64,000 nt of DNA. Origin: Turneriella sp. (GTDB lineage: Bacteria; Spirochaetota; Leptospiria; Turneriellales; Turneriellaceae). This document shows, piece by piece, positions 33,120 to 42,117 of this stretch. The DNA lies in assembly GCA_019186965.1 (NCBI GenBank), contig JABARV010000001.1, forward strand, positions 86,288 through 150,287, read 5' to 3'. Position 1 is the first letter of the stretch. The number at the start of each line of letters is the position of its first letter. Below the pieces are notes generated by a model. That model was not told where the DNA came from. It worked only from the letters and a program-made list of their open reading frames with translations, and did no database searches. Made by a program: the position numbers and the translations under genes.

Positions 33120-34949
33120 TTATTCGACGGTAACTGCTTTTGCAAGGTTTCGGGGCCTATCGACGTCGCAGCCGCGTTCAATTGCGGTGTAGTATGCCAA
33201 AAGCTGCAGAGGTACTGCCACCAAAAGTGGAGAGATACTTTCATCGCATTCGGGAATCTCAAAATAGAAATCCGATTCCTTTTTAATTTCTTCGTCACCT
33301 TCGGTAATTATCGAAATAATTTTTCCCTTTCTTGCTTGTGCTTCTTTGAGGTTTGAAATCATTTTTGTGCGGATTTCTCCTTTGGGCGCAATAATAACTA
33401 CGGGAACATTTTCGCTCACCAAAGCCAAGGGGCCGTGTTTAAACTCCCCCCCTGCGTATCCCGAAGCGTGGATGTACGAAATTTCTTTGAGTTTTAGCGC
33501 ACCTTCGAGCGCAGAAGGATAATTGTAAGTGCGACCCAAGAAAATAGTATCGTTTTTGTCCTTAAGAAATGCAGCGATTTTTTTAATCGAGTCGTGGTTC
33601 TTTAATATTTTGCGCATCATATCGGGTACCATGCGAAGCTCCGAAAGAATTTTTGCACGCTCTTCAGAAGGGATTAACCATTTTATCGAACCCACGTACA
33701 GTGAAAAAAGGAGTAAATTCGCTACTTGCGCAGTAAACGCCTTTGTCGATGCAACGCCGATTTCTGGGCCAGCCATTAAATTGATGAGTGCATCCGATTC
33801 ACGCGCCATGGTCGAATTGACGTTATTCAAGAAAGAAAGCACACGCATAAATTTGGCTTTTGCTTCACGAATTCCCGCAAGGGTATCTGCAGTTTCCCCC
33901 GATTGGCTAATGCCCACAACAAGCGAATCGCCGCTGGTGAGCGGGTTGCGGTAACGCCATTCGGAGGAGTAATCGGTTTCGGTACTAATCCGCGAAAACT
34001 GTTCAATGTAGATACGGCCAATCATACCCGCGTTAAGCGAAGTTCCACACGCCTGTATAAGGATACGGCCCACACGTGCGAGGTATTCTTTACCGAATTT
34101 AAGTTCTGGAAAATGGATAAAGGTTTCGTCTAGGCGCTCTTTAAAAATACGCTCAAAGACATCCGGCTGCTCGTAAATTTCTTTGAGCATAAGGTATTCA
34201 AACTCGCCTTTGTCGACGTCTTCAATACTAACCGTGATAGGCTCCCATTTTGGGGTAACTATGTCGCCCGCGGCGTTGAAGATAGTTACTCCCTCGGGGG
34301 AAACATATCCCCATTCGCCATTTTCAAGGTATATAGCGTCTTCGCATATAGGGACAACAGCAGGAATATCAGAGGAAAGGAGGTATTCGCTTTTGCCACG
34401 TGCGACAATAAGCGGAGAGCCTTTGCGTGCAAAAAAGATTTTTTGGTTAGCTTTTTCGGCAATTACCGCCAGAGCGTACTGGCCGTCGAGACGGCGCAAC
34501 ATACGCGCAAACGCCTCTTCGGGAGAAAACCCCTCTTCGAGGTACTTATCCATAAGGTGCGGAGCGACTTCTGTGTCGGTTTCGCTTAAGAAAACATAGC
34601 CGTCGTCGGTGAGCTCGGAACGCAACTTCGCGTAATTTTCAAAAACCCCGTTATGGACCACCGCGATTGTATGCTGCTTGTTGAGGTGTGGGTGTGCGTT
34701 TACTGTAGAGGGTTCGCCGTGCGTTGCCCACCGCGAATGCCCAATACCCACCGTACCGAACATGGGTTGGTTTTTGAGGAGCTTTTGGAGCTCCGCGATT
34801 TTCCCCACAGCCTTGCGTGTTGCAATTTCGCCATCGCCCAAGACAGCCATGCCTGCGGAGTCGTAGCCACGGTATTCCAGCTTTTGCAAGCCAACCAAAA
34901 GCACTGATTCCACGGATTTTGGGCCAATATATCCGACGATGCCACACAT
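33120..34949 (-). CDS. glmS: Glucosamine-fructose-6-phosphate aminotransferase
   Basis: 609 residues from ATG 34949 (MCGIVGYIG), which exposes the catalytic Cys2 nucleophile; the open frame upstream is not coding. N-terminal Ntn glutaminase: GYDSAGMAVL, HSRWATHGEPS, and SETDTEVAPHL. C-terminal SIS isomerase domains: ACGTSLNAGMIG, GISQSGETADTLAGIREAK, SYIHASGYAGGEFKHGPLALV, ending PRNLAKAVTVE. It supplies GlcN-6-P for peptidoglycan and lipid A. The 48-bp gap to tpx leaves no room for a glmS ribozyme. The upstream leader is shared with tpx. Confidence 0.97.
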   Translation of the reverse strand: MCGIVGYIGPKSVESVLLVGLQKLEYRGYDSAGMAVLGDGEIATRKAVGKIAELQKLLKNQPMFGTVGIGHSRWATHGEPSTVNAHPHLNKQHTIAVVHNGVFENYAKLRSELTDDGYVFLSETDTEVAPHLMDKYLEEGFSPEEAFARMLRRLDGQYALAVIAEKANQKIFFARKGSPLIVARGKSEYLLSSDIPAVVPICEDAIYLENGEWGYVSPEGVTIFNAAGDIVTPKWEPITVSIEDVDKGEFEYLMLKEIYEQPDVFERIFKERLDETFIHFPELKFGKEYLARVGRILIQACGTSLNAGMIGRIYIEQFSRISTETDYSSEWRYRNPLTSGDSLVVGISQSGETADTLAGIREAKAKFMRVLSFLNNVNSTMARESDALINLMAGPEIGVASTKAFTAQVANLLLFSLYVGSIKWLIPSEERAKILSELRMVPDMMRKILKNHDSIKKIAAFLKDKNDTIFLGRTYNYPSALEGALKLKEISYIHASGYAGGEFKHGPLALVSENVPVVIIAPKGEIRTKMISNLKEAQARKGKIISIITEGDEEIKKESDFYFEIPECDESISPLLVAVPLQLLAYYTAIERGCDVDRPRNLAKAVTVE

Positions 34950-34997
34950 ACGGCAATCTTCTTTACGGAGAGTCAGCGGAAAGTACAAACGCTTATT

Positions 34998-35504
34998 ATG
35001 GCACAAGTCACTTTTCACGAAAAACCTGTACATACCACAGGTAACTTGCCTGCAGTAGGCTCGAAAATCCCTGATTTTCGCCTTACGAAGCAAGATCTTT
35101 CTGACCTTAAAGCCGCTAACCTTTCAGGAAAAAAGGTTGTTTTTAACATTTTTCCCAGCATCGATACGCCTACGTGCGCTACGTCCGTACGTAAATTTAA
35201 CGCACAGGCAGCGTCTCTTCCCAATACTGTCGTTGTTTGTGTCTCTTCCGATTTACCCTTCGCGCATAAACGTTTTTGTGGGGCAGAGGGGCTTACCAAC
35301 GTCGTTACCGCGTCTGATTTCAAAGATAAAAAATTTGGTGCCGACTGGGGTGTTTATTTTACCGATGGCCCCCTCCAAGGGTTAATGTCGCGTGCGGTTG
35401 TTGTGGCCGACGCTTCGGGAAAAGTACTTTATACAGAACAAGTTCCCGAGGTCGTGAACGAACCCAACTACGACAAAGCCCTTGCGGCTGTAAAATCGGC
35501 GTAA
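34998..35504 (+). CDS. tpx: Thiol peroxidase
   Basis: 168 residues. Atypical two-cysteine peroxiredoxin that reduces peroxides with thioredoxin. Peroxidatic Cys60 lies in PSIDTPTCATSVR and resolving Cys94 in KRFCGAEG. The Tpx start (VTFHEKPVHTTGNLPAVGSKIPDF) and end (VPEVVNEPNYDKALAAVKS) are standard. It is divergent from glmS. Its 3' end overlaps the convergent RlmK-like gene by 37 bp. Confidence 0.95.
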   Translation: MAQVTFHEKPVHTTGNLPAVGSKIPDFRLTKQDLSDLKAANLSGKKVVFNIFPSIDTPTCATSVRKFNAQAASLPNTVVVCVSSDLPFAHKRFCGAEGLTNVVTASDFKDKKFGADWGVYFTDGPLQGLMSRAVVVADASGKVLYTEQVPEVVNEPNYDKALAAVKSA

Positions 35505-36448
35505 GAGTTTTTTTTAATTTCGTAACAAGCGTGGATGCGCTTGTTACGAAAATCGTCGGGAATCGTTTTTGTACTAATGTCTTTTGCCAAAACAGAATCA
35601 CCTTCTTCGGGAAAACGGATACGAAATTTTCGAAAATTGGTTGAGAAATAAAGCACACCGTCGGTTTTTAGTGTTCGCAATGCTTCGCGTATAAGAGAGG
35701 GGTGGTCGCGTAGTACGTCGAAGTCACGCTCTTGTTTATGGCTACGCGAAAAAACAGGCGAGTCGCATACAATAATGTCGTAAAAATGGGATGCAGCGCC
35801 TTCTAAAAATATTCGTGCGTCCACAGCAAAATTTTCGTGTGTAGTTTGTGGTTTAATTGAGTTTGTATTTAGGAGCCAATTGTCGTCTAAAATTTTTAAA
35901 TAACGCTGTGAAAGATCGACACTATGGACAAGAGACGCTCCGCCTGCTGCAGCGTATATACTAAACGCGCCTGTGTAACAAAAAAGATTAAGCACTTTTT
36001 TATCCAAGGATTCTTTACGTACTTTGTCGCGTAAATTGCGGTGGTCAAGAAAAAGTCCTGTATCGAGCCAGTTGTCTGGGTATACATAAAAAAGAAGTCC
36101 ATTTTCATGCACGACAATGCGTTCGCCGTCGCTTAGTTTTTTGTACTGTGTACCGTGTTTCTGTTTTATGCGTGTTTTGGTGTGCAATTTTTGTGGAGCT
36201 ATTCCAAAAATATTACAAAATACTGTTTGTATTTCGCCTCTTAGTTTTTCTACGTTCGGCTTTTGTGTAAACGCAGGAGTGTCGACTTCAGTTAAAATTA
36301 GGTGGTCTTCGTAGATATCTGCGGTAAAAGGAAACTCAGGAATATCGCGGTCGTACACACGGTAACAAGTAATGGAACGGCGTCGCGCCCATTTACTCCA
36401 ATGCTTTTGCATTCGGGTAAGGCGGTTGGTTAATTCTTCAAGGGGCAT
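35468..36448 (-). CDS. Stand-alone RlmK-like 23S rRNA methyltransferase
   Basis: 326 residues that match the C-terminal half (RlmK, m7G2069) of the fused RlmKL protein. It has LTRMQKHWSKWARRRSITCYRVYDRDIPEF, KTRIKQKHGTQYKKL, DTGLFLDHRNLR and NLFCYTGAFSIYAAAGGA (SAM site). It also has DIIVCDSPVFSRS (D-x-P-x-F-S in place of N/D-P-P-Y) and FRNKRIHACYEI at the end. The N-terminal THUMP/RlmL half of the E. coli protein is absent. The RlmI-type PUA domain is also absent. The exact base is inferred from the family. It is 4-coupled with thpR upstream (overlap 36438-36448). Confidence 0.8.
   Translation of the reverse strand: MPLEELTNRLTRMQKHWSKWARRRSITCYRVYDRDIPEFPFTADIYEDHLILTEVDTPAFTQKPNVEKLRGEIQTVFCNIFGIAPQKLHTKTRIKQKHGTQYKKLSDGERIVVHENGLLFYVYPDNWLDTGLFLDHRNLRDKVRKESLDKKVLNLFCYTGAFSIYAAAGGASLVHSVDLSQRYLKILDDNWLLNTNSIKPQTTHENFAVDARIFLEGAASHFYDIIVCDSPVFSRSHKQERDFDVLRDHPSLIREALRTLKTDGVLYFSTNFRKFRIRFPEEGDSVLAKDISTKTIPDDFRNKRIHACYEIKKNSYADFTAARALS
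35518..35551. repeat. Perfect 14-bp-stem hairpin in the tpx/rlmK overlap
   Basis: Arms TTTCGTAACAAGCG and its complement with a 6-nt loop. It sits in rlmK's last codons and 13 bp after the tpx stop codon. A run of eight Ts lies before it on the tpx strand, not after it, so it is not a classic intrinsic terminator, but it could protect or end the tpx mRNA. Confidence 0.65.
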
Positions 36449-37016
36449 GGTTTGTTTTGTCGTTTTCTTGCGGCTTTAAAAAAAAACGTTGGTGTATTTG
36501 CCAATGCGAACCGTCATGGAATAAAAGCGCGACGCTATCTACATCAAATTTTGCATAAAATTTTCGAGTATTAAACTCTTTCCAAATTTCGTGGTGTGTA
36601 TGTGGATCAACATCGCGGTTAGCTATCGTTACGTGCGGAGTATATCCTGCTTTGTGAAAATCTCCTGTGGCGATATTATTTTCTCGCAAAAACAGAGAAA
36701 GTTTTTCATGGAGTTCTAATAAAGCAAGCTGGGGAGTAACTTCGATAAAAATAACATCGTCGCGGAAAGAGCCAAAATTGCGTAATTCCAACGGAAAGGA
36801 ATCAATAGTAGAGAAAAATTTTTTTAAGTTTTCCTCAAAAGTAAACGAAGGGGTGTCTCCGTAACGGAAGGGAGATTCAAGCGTAATATGGACAGGAATT
36901 CTTAACGCACGCGATGGACCAAAACGATTTTTTATTTCATGCTGGATTTTACGTATTTCTTCTGTGGTATCTTCAGGAGGAAGGATTGCAATAAACCAGA
37001 GTATTTTATGTTGCAT
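36438..37016 (-). CDS. thpR: 2'-5' RNA ligase family protein (2H phosphoesterase)
   Basis: 192 residues with both histidine motifs of the 2H superfamily, HITL at 43-46 and HVTI at 128-131, about 80 residues apart as usual. IAILPPEDTTEEIRKI at the start is typical of ThpR/LigT, which acts as an RNA 2',3'-cyclic phosphodiesterase. Overlaps both neighbours by about 10 bp (rlmK-like downstream and the deaminase upstream), so it is in the middle of a coupled leftward operon. Confidence 0.88.
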   Translation of the reverse strand: MQHKILWFIAILPPEDTTEEIRKIQHEIKNRFGPSRALRIPVHITLESPFRYGDTPSFTFEENLKKFFSTIDSFPLELRNFGSFRDDVIFIEVTPQLALLELHEKLSLFLRENNIATGDFHKAGYTPHVTIANRDVDPHTHHEIWKEFNTRKFYAKFDVDSVALLFHDGSHWQIHQRFFLKPQENDKTNHAP

Positions 37017-37992
37017 TTAGGCTATAGCTCAGCACCTGCTTACGCAAATTTTCTTTTAGCGCATCGCTACAAAATGCAACTTCGACGGAATTTAAAAGCA
37101 AGCGTTCTTTATCTTCTTTGGTTAAGCCAAATTCTTTTTCGGCAACTTTCCATTCGTGCGGAAGATCAATTCCCGATACGCTTGGATCGTCTGTATTGAT
37201 GGTTACTTTTACTCCCGCACGAAAAAGTTTTAGGAAAGGATGCTCTTTGTACGAAGGAGAATTTCCTGTTTGGAGGTTGCTTGTAAGGCATACCTCAACG
37301 CCGATTTTTTCATCCCTTAAGCGAGAAACTAAAGCGGCGTCGTCTATCGAACGTATGCCATGCCCCAAACGCTGTGCGTGAAAAAGGTTTAAAGCGTCGT
37401 AAACCGAATGTGCACCAGATGCCTCTCCCGCGTGGATGGTAATTGGTATTTTTTGTTCGTGTGCGCGTGTAAAAAAAGGCGCGTACTCGCGGCACGCAAA
37501 ACGCGATTCGTCTCCTGCGAGGTCGATACCGCAAACACCACGTAGCTTAAATTTCTCGTAAAGATCGATAATTTCTTGGACGGTTGTTGTCGGTGCGTTG
37601 CGCATTACACATAAGATAAGGCGCACGGGCGCTCCAGAATTTTTCTCTAAACCAGATACGACTGCTTCGACAATATTTTCGGCAGAGTAGTGCGTACCGG
37701 TAAAAAGGTGTGGCGCAAACCGCGTTTCCAAATAGAGGACGCCTTGTTTTTCCATACGCTGCGGCAAACTAAGCGCTTCGTTGTGGAGAAAATCGATGTC
37801 CTGTGCAATACCGTAAAAAAAATCAAACACCGCTAAAAAATCGGTGAGCGAACGGCTTTCGGGTTTTACTTGGCAGTGCGATGTAAATTCCTCGAAAGAA
37901 AATTTTCCTTGTGGTAAATTGCGGCGCTTTGCTTCTTTGTAAAGTCCCTCTATGCTAAACGCGCCATCGAAATGGTGGTGTAAGTCAATCAT
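37006..37992 (-). CDS. Adenosine deaminase family protein
   Basis: 328 residues. Zn ligands H5 and H7 in MIDLHHHFDGAF; catalytic HAGEASG (187-193), GHG at 210-212, TSNLQTG, and NTDDPSVSG (266-274) with the Asp pair that binds metal and substrate. This is the adenosine/adenine deaminase layout. A spirochaetal member may use adenosine, adenine or a modified purine such as 6-aminodeoxyfutalosine (menaquinone route), and the sequence alone does not decide. Overlaps thpR and is 1 bp from the patatin gene. Confidence 0.88.
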   Translation of the reverse strand: MIDLHHHFDGAFSIEGLYKEAKRRNLPQGKFSFEEFTSHCQVKPESRSLTDFLAVFDFFYGIAQDIDFLHNEALSLPQRMEKQGVLYLETRFAPHLFTGTHYSAENIVEAVVSGLEKNSGAPVRLILCVMRNAPTTTVQEIIDLYEKFKLRGVCGIDLAGDESRFACREYAPFFTRAHEQKIPITIHAGEASGAHSVYDALNLFHAQRLGHGIRSIDDAALVSRLRDEKIGVEVCLTSNLQTGNSPSYKEHPFLKLFRAGVKVTINTDDPSVSGIDLPHEWKVAEKEFGLTKEDKERLLLNSVEVAFCSDALKENLRKQVLSYSLNAT

Positions 37993-37993
37993 A

Positions 37994-38854
37994 CTATTTC
38001 AATTTATGTGCAGAAATAAATTTTTTTGCTTCGTTGTAACCTTGTTCCAAAAGTATAGATATTTTTTTGGGATCGAACTCATACTGTTGCATTTCTAAAG
38101 GAAGATGTGGGCGCAACAGAAGAATACTTTTTGCCTTGCGTTTAACAGAAAGCCGCGCACGCTCTAACGCGTCGGTTGCCTGTGCACGAAAAAAAATACT
38201 TAACGTGCGTAGGGCAATTTGCCCTGTGTTTTCAAGCGGAGTTTCAGGATAAACTTCGGGCTCCATGCTTATCGCGATAACCGCAGAGAGTTTTTTTCTA
38301 TACAATGCTTCGATGGGAGTGTTGCGCACAAGGCCGCCATCCATGAAAAGTTCACCATCAATTTCAACAGGAGGAAAAACTCCTGGAACTGCGGCAGAGG
38401 CAAGTATCATGTTTTGTAATTGAGTATCGTTTGCCGCTTTGTGCGCTTCAAAGTAGTGGAGTTTTCCTGTATTAATGCTAATTGCTGTACAAAAAAATTC
38501 ACGCCCTGCTTTTTTAAGTTTTTCAACGCGCACATATTTTTTTACCATCTCGCGCTGTATTTCGTCGGTAAGCAAAGAAGGCATTGCTGAAAAAAATAAT
38601 CTTGCAAAAGAATTGATGGTAATTAGTTTTCGGTTGTCAATTTCTTGCCAGAACGCAACACACTCTTCAATTTCTCCCGTTGCCGCTAAATACCCGTTGA
38701 GCGCACCTACGGAACTACCGGCAACGGCGCTAATATTTAGTCCTGTCTCGTAAAGTGCGCGTAGTGCGCCCGCCTGGTACGCCCCAAGCGCTGCGCCACC
38801 CGAAAGAGCCAAGGCATATTTTTTTCTTTTAAGTGTCATACGTGTGGTGCTCAC
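37994..38854 (-). CDS. Patatin-like phospholipase
   Basis: 286 residues. LALSGGAALGAYQAGAL (oxyanion GGxxxG), nucleophile Ser48 in AGSSVGALNG (GxSxG), and Asp172 in LFMDGGLVRNTP complete the Ser-Asp dyad. There is no signal peptide or membrane segment, so it acts in the cytosol or on the inner-membrane face. Such enzymes release fatty acids from phospholipids. Its 5' end overlaps the ThiF-like gene by 26 bp. This pairing resembles parts of CBASS defence, but no CD-NTase is present. Confidence 0.9.
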   Translation of the reverse strand: MSTTRMTLKRKKYALALSGGAALGAYQAGALRALYETGLNISAVAGSSVGALNGYLAATGEIEECVAFWQEIDNRKLITINSFARLFFSAMPSLLTDEIQREMVKKYVRVEKLKKAGREFFCTAISINTGKLHYFEAHKAANDTQLQNMILASAAVPGVFPPVEIDGELFMDGGLVRNTPIEALYRKKLSAVIAISMEPEVYPETPLENTGQIALRTLSIFFRAQATDALERARLSVKRKAKSILLLRPHLPLEMQQYEFDPKKISILLEQGYNEAKKFISAHKLK

Positions 38855-39557
38855 ATCCTTTTTGGGTTTGGATTTTTATTTGGCGGCATTGGTTTTTTTC
38901 AAATACCCAAAATTTAGATACACTGTCTTCTCCCAAAAGGTGTTCAAGCGCTGTGTGCGCGACGCTTGAACCGACAACTGCGGGAAAAGTACTCAGTATG
39001 CCTTCGCTTGCGCATGTGGGTAGTTCGCCTGCGTCTATTTCGTCAAAAACACAACGGTAGCACGCGCCCTTCCCTACAAGCATTGCGTGGCCTTGCGATG
39101 CGCCCAAAGACGCAACAAGAGCATTCTTGCGGTATTTTTTTGCAAGGTCACTTACCAAAAATTTTGTTTTAAGGCTGTCGCTTCCTTCAAGGAGGATATC
39201 TATCCCCTCAAGTAAAGGCGCGTCTTCTTCAGTAAATTTTTTTTCATAAGGAATAATTTCAATATGCGGATTAAGCCTGCGTAAAAATTTTGCCATTGTA
39301 TCCACTTTATTTTTCCCAATTTCGTCTTCGCGAAAAATCCACTGCCTGCCTAAGTTGCTACGTTCAATTTTATCGTCGTCGTAAATAATAATTTTTCCCA
39401 CGCCACTTGCCGCCAAAAGCGGAAGAATTGTCGCCCCAAGCCCTCCTGCACCCACGACAACCGCTGCCGCTGCCTTGAGTCTTTTTTGCGCGTTTATTCC
39501 ACGTAGCAAAATTTGGCGGCTGTACCTTTCAATTTCTTCTTTAGTGAGCGTTACCAA
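38829..39557 (-). CDS. ThiF/MoeB/HesA-type E1 adenylyltransferase
   Basis: 242 residues. ATP-binding GAGGLG at 36-41, IYDDDKIERSNLGRQWIF (the D-x-D/N-L-x-R-Q motif), catalytic Cys182 in LPTCASEG, and zinc-type cysteines CYRC (166-169) plus C224 and C235 near the end. Such enzymes adenylate the C-terminal glycine of sulphur carriers (ThiS, MoaD) for thiamin or molybdopterin synthesis. thiE is in the window, but no thiS or moaD, so the partner is unknown. It overlaps the patatin gene by 26 bp. Confidence 0.88.
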   Translation of the reverse strand: MVTLTKEEIERYSRQILLRGINAQKRLKAAAAVVVGAGGLGATILPLLAASGVGKIIIYDDDKIERSNLGRQWIFREDEIGKNKVDTMAKFLRRLNPHIEIIPYEKKFTEEDAPLLEGIDILLEGSDSLKTKFLVSDLAKKYRKNALVASLGASQGHAMLVGKGACYRCVFDEIDAGELPTCASEGILSTFPAVVGSSVAHTALEHLLGEDSVSKFWVFEKNQCRQIKIQTQKGCEHHTYDT

Positions 39558-39558
39558 T

Positions 39559-40563
39559 TTAGTCTGAATGCTTGTTTAGAATTTTTACCCATGCTTTTAA
39601 GAGGCTCTGCTGTTCCGCTAAGAGTATTTTGTCATGGACAAGCCCTTTTAAAAACGCAGTAACAAAGGCAATACGGTAGTATTTTTTCTTTCCGTTTTGT
39701 ACAATATGTGTGACTATATAGCAATAGTTGCTTAGGCGTTTATCTTTATCGGTAAATAAAAGGCAAGGCGCATCGCCTTCGAGAGCCTCTTTAGCTACAG
39801 AATGCCAAGCGCCTTTTTGGGTAAGGAACGCTGTAATGGATTTTTTGTAGACTTTATGCGCGAGGAGTGAGTCCAAAGGAAGATCAGAGATTTCGTAAAA
39901 AATTTCAATTTCGGCAAGCCCCGATGCATCGGTAAAAAGGGCTCGGTTTTCGCGGCGCGTAACTTCAACATACCCTGCAGGCATGGTAAGCGCTAAGAGC
40001 GCTGGTTCGCGAGTATCGTTTTCCGAAGTAAAAACACGCTTTGTGCTCGAAATGGGAGCAGACTTTAAAAGTGGCATTTTTTCGATAGGTGCGTCCCGAA
40101 ATTCGTTAATTATTTTTCGGAGAATTTTTTGTGCAGCGGAAGTTGAACTATCTTCGTTTGCGCAAAGGTCGATAGAATAACTATCGCGCATAAGGTATGC
40201 GCACAATAAACTTTTTTGCGGGGAGCTTTTTGCTTTCTCTTTAGCGTTGCCATCGATGCGGTAGAGGCGGCCTTTATCCCAAGTTTCGATAGTTTGTGCA
40301 TTAAGTTCGGTGGCAAGCGTATCAAAAATACTTTCTACTTTTTGCCAAGGTAAAGTTCGGGTGACTGTTCCACGTAAAAAAAATGCTTCGTCTTTACAAA
40401 GTAGCGAAACACGGCCAGGCTGCACAGTGAAGTGTACATCTTTCGGTGTCGCCGCTTGTAGCGAAAAATCGCAACGGTTTATACCGGCGGCTTGTAGAAC
40501 GTTTGGTACAAAAAAGAGAACAAAAAACAGTACACCGCTCGCCAGCTTTATATTGGCGAGCAC
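39559..40563 (-). CDS. Secreted protein of unknown function
   Basis: 334 residues, signal peptide about 1-25 (FFVLFFVPNVLQAAG). The mature part is beta-rich with several Cys (CDFS, LLCKDEAF, LLCAYLM, LCANEDS, CLLF, NYCY), suggesting disulphides in the periplasm. I do not recognise the family. It follows the ThiF-like gene by one base and the HEAT-repeat gene by three, so it is inside the operon 41067-37006. Confidence 0.55.
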   Translation of the reverse strand: MLANIKLASGVLFFVLFFVPNVLQAAGINRCDFSLQAATPKDVHFTVQPGRVSLLCKDEAFFLRGTVTRTLPWQKVESIFDTLATELNAQTIETWDKGRLYRIDGNAKEKAKSSPQKSLLCAYLMRDSYSIDLCANEDSSTSAAQKILRKIINEFRDAPIEKMPLLKSAPISSTKRVFTSENDTREPALLALTMPAGYVEVTRRENRALFTDASGLAEIEIFYEISDLPLDSLLAHKVYKKSITAFLTQKGAWHSVAKEALEGDAPCLLFTDKDKRLSNYCYIVTHIVQNGKKKYYRIAFVTAFLKGLVHDKILLAEQQSLLKAWVKILNKHSD

Positions 40564-40566
40564 GGA

Positions 40567-41067
40567 TTATTTTGCTGCGTCAGCAGGTTGTTCTTTTTTC
40601 TCTTCGGCTTTTTGTTCGCTTTTGGGAAATTTTTTGCGAAGGCGTTCAACAATGTCGCTAATGTAGGGATCTGCCTTTTTGTTTGCCTCGCAGTACTCTA
40701 CAGCCTTTACAAGGTCTGGGTTACCGATATCGGCAATGTTCATAAGCGCCAAAAGCGATGTGTAAACAACTTGGTTGTCTTGATCGGCTTCTATTGCTTC
40801 TTTAAGGATTGTGGTTGAGCGGCCTTTTTCGGCTATACGTCCAAGCGCGGATGCAGCTGCAATACGCACCCCTGTGGAACGGTTGCTTTTAACAAGTTCT
40901 CCTAAAGGTTCAATTGCTTTTTTTGCGCCGTCAACACCCAAATCCTGTGCAGCTTTAATTGCCACTGCATCGTCTGTTGATTTAAGGTCAGCGATATTTT
41001 CGTCGGTGCTTTTGGCCCAAAGAGCGCCAAAGCTAATGCAGAAAGTTAGTGCGAGTAGTTTTTTCAT
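40567..41067 (-). CDS. Secreted HEAT-repeat protein
   Basis: 166 residues with signal peptide (1-18, FGALWAKS). Three to four HEAT/PBS-type helical repeats: AVAIKAAQDLGVDGAKKAIEPLGELV, GVRIAAASALGRIAEK and so on. The C-terminus is Lys/Glu-rich and ends in an Ala/Lys tail. HEAT proteins of this type bind other proteins. It probably heads the leftward operon, with TTTAGTA- and AGAGGAA-type ribosome site upstream. Confidence 0.7.
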   Translation of the reverse strand: MKKLLALTFCISFGALWAKSTDENIADLKSTDDAVAIKAAQDLGVDGAKKAIEPLGELVKSNRSTGVRIAAASALGRIAEKGRSTTILKEAIEADQDNQVVYTSLLALMNIADIGNPDLVKAVEYCEANKKADPYISDIVERLRKKFPKSEQKAEEKKEQPADAAK

Positions 41068-41102
41068 AAGGGTTCCTCTTGTAGTACTAAAGTTACTAAG
41101 AT

Positions 41103-42065
41103 TTATTTAGTGCGCACGGCAAGAATTTTTTCAAACTCGTGGATAAGAACTCCTCGTGCTTTGGGTTCTGGTAGTGTAGCAAGTAGATCTAAAATTTCTT
41201 CTTCGTCTTTACGTAGCAGTTCTCGGCATTTTTCTTCAATAGCGTATTTTTGCATAAGGCTGAGCACTATAGCCTCGCTTTGCACATTACCCTTTTGTAT
41301 ATTTTTCCATGCGTTTGTAAGGATTTTACGGTCGTGGGGGTTGGCATTTTCGCGTAAGAAAATAAGCGGGCGTGTGGCAATACCGTTTTTGAAATCCTGG
41401 AGTCCCTTCTTTTTGAGGCTTTTAGCGTCAAAATAGTCTAAAAAGTCGTCTCGGTGCTGGAAATAACGGCCAAATAGCTCCCCCAGTTGGGCTTCTTTAC
41501 TGTGGTAGAAATCCGCCTGGGTATTAGAAAGGATTTTAACGAGTGCACCTGCTGCGCGAAAAAGGACAGCGGTTTTGCCGTCGACAATGCGTGCGTGTAT
41601 TTTTAGGGGGGTTGCAAAATTTCCCTGATACTCCATTTGGAGTAGCTCTGCCTCGGTGAGTGCGCAAATGGCGTCGGTAAAAACCGTCATGTAGTGCGTA
41701 TTTTTAAGCGAATTTAGGTATTTAAGCCCTGTAGAAAGTAGGTGGTCGCCACCCAACACGACTTCTTTATTACCAAAAAGCCGCGCCGCAGTAGGTTTTC
41801 CACGCCGCACGTCCGCATGGTCGACGACGTCGTCGTGTAGAAGACTCGCCGCGTGTACAATTTCTAAAAGTGCGCCTAAAGCGATTAAATCGTTTGCTGG
41901 TAAATGGTGTGCGCGACCCAAATAGTAGAGAAAAAGAGGGCGTATTCTTTTTCCACCCGACTTGACAACGTACTTGGATAGGTTACGCAGTATTTTTAAA
42001 TCACCACGTAAAATCGCGTCAATTTTTTTGTTGGTCTGCGCAATAACGCGCTGGGGGAAATCCAA
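41103..42065 (-). CDS. Polyprenyl diphosphate synthase
   Basis: 320 residues from a TTG at 42065, about 14 bp after GAGGGG; a further TTG (42113) right after the SPFH stop is also possible, and the longer frame overlaps the SPFH gene. Trans-prenyltransferase motifs: SGGKRIRPLFLYYL, the first Asp-rich motif in LLHDDVVDHADVRRGKPT (DDxxD), and the second in QHRDDFLDYFD (DDxxD). It elongates FPP/IPP to an octaprenyl- or nonaprenyl-type chain, for quinones. Chain length cannot be told here. Confidence 0.9.
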   Translation of the reverse strand: MDFPQRVIAQTNKKIDAILRGDLKILRNLSKYVVKSGGKRIRPLFLYYLGRAHHLPANDLIALGALLEIVHAASLLHDDVVDHADVRRGKPTAARLFGNKEVVLGGDHLLSTGLKYLNSLKNTHYMTVFTDAICALTEAELLQMEYQGNFATPLKIHARIVDGKTAVLFRAAGALVKILSNTQADFYHSKEAQLGELFGRYFQHRDDFLDYFDAKSLKKKGLQDFKNGIATRPLIFLRENANPHDRKILTNAWKNIQKGNVQSEAIVLSLMQKYAIEEKCRELLRKDEEEILDLLATLPEPKARGVLIHEFEKILAVRTK

Positions 42066-42117
42066 CTTTTTTGTTTCCCCCTCGTGGTTCGCGTTTCGAG
42101 AAAATACGAGCAAAGCG

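Noticed and set aside
34950..34997. glmS ribozyme
   Set aside because: Only 48 bp separate glmS and tpx starts; the ribozyme core is about 150 bases.
37994..39557. CBASS-like defence locus (patatin + E1)
   Set aside because: No CD-NTase, no E2-fused Cap2, no Cap3 JAB protease and no other defence gene nearby; both proteins also have common housekeeping relatives.
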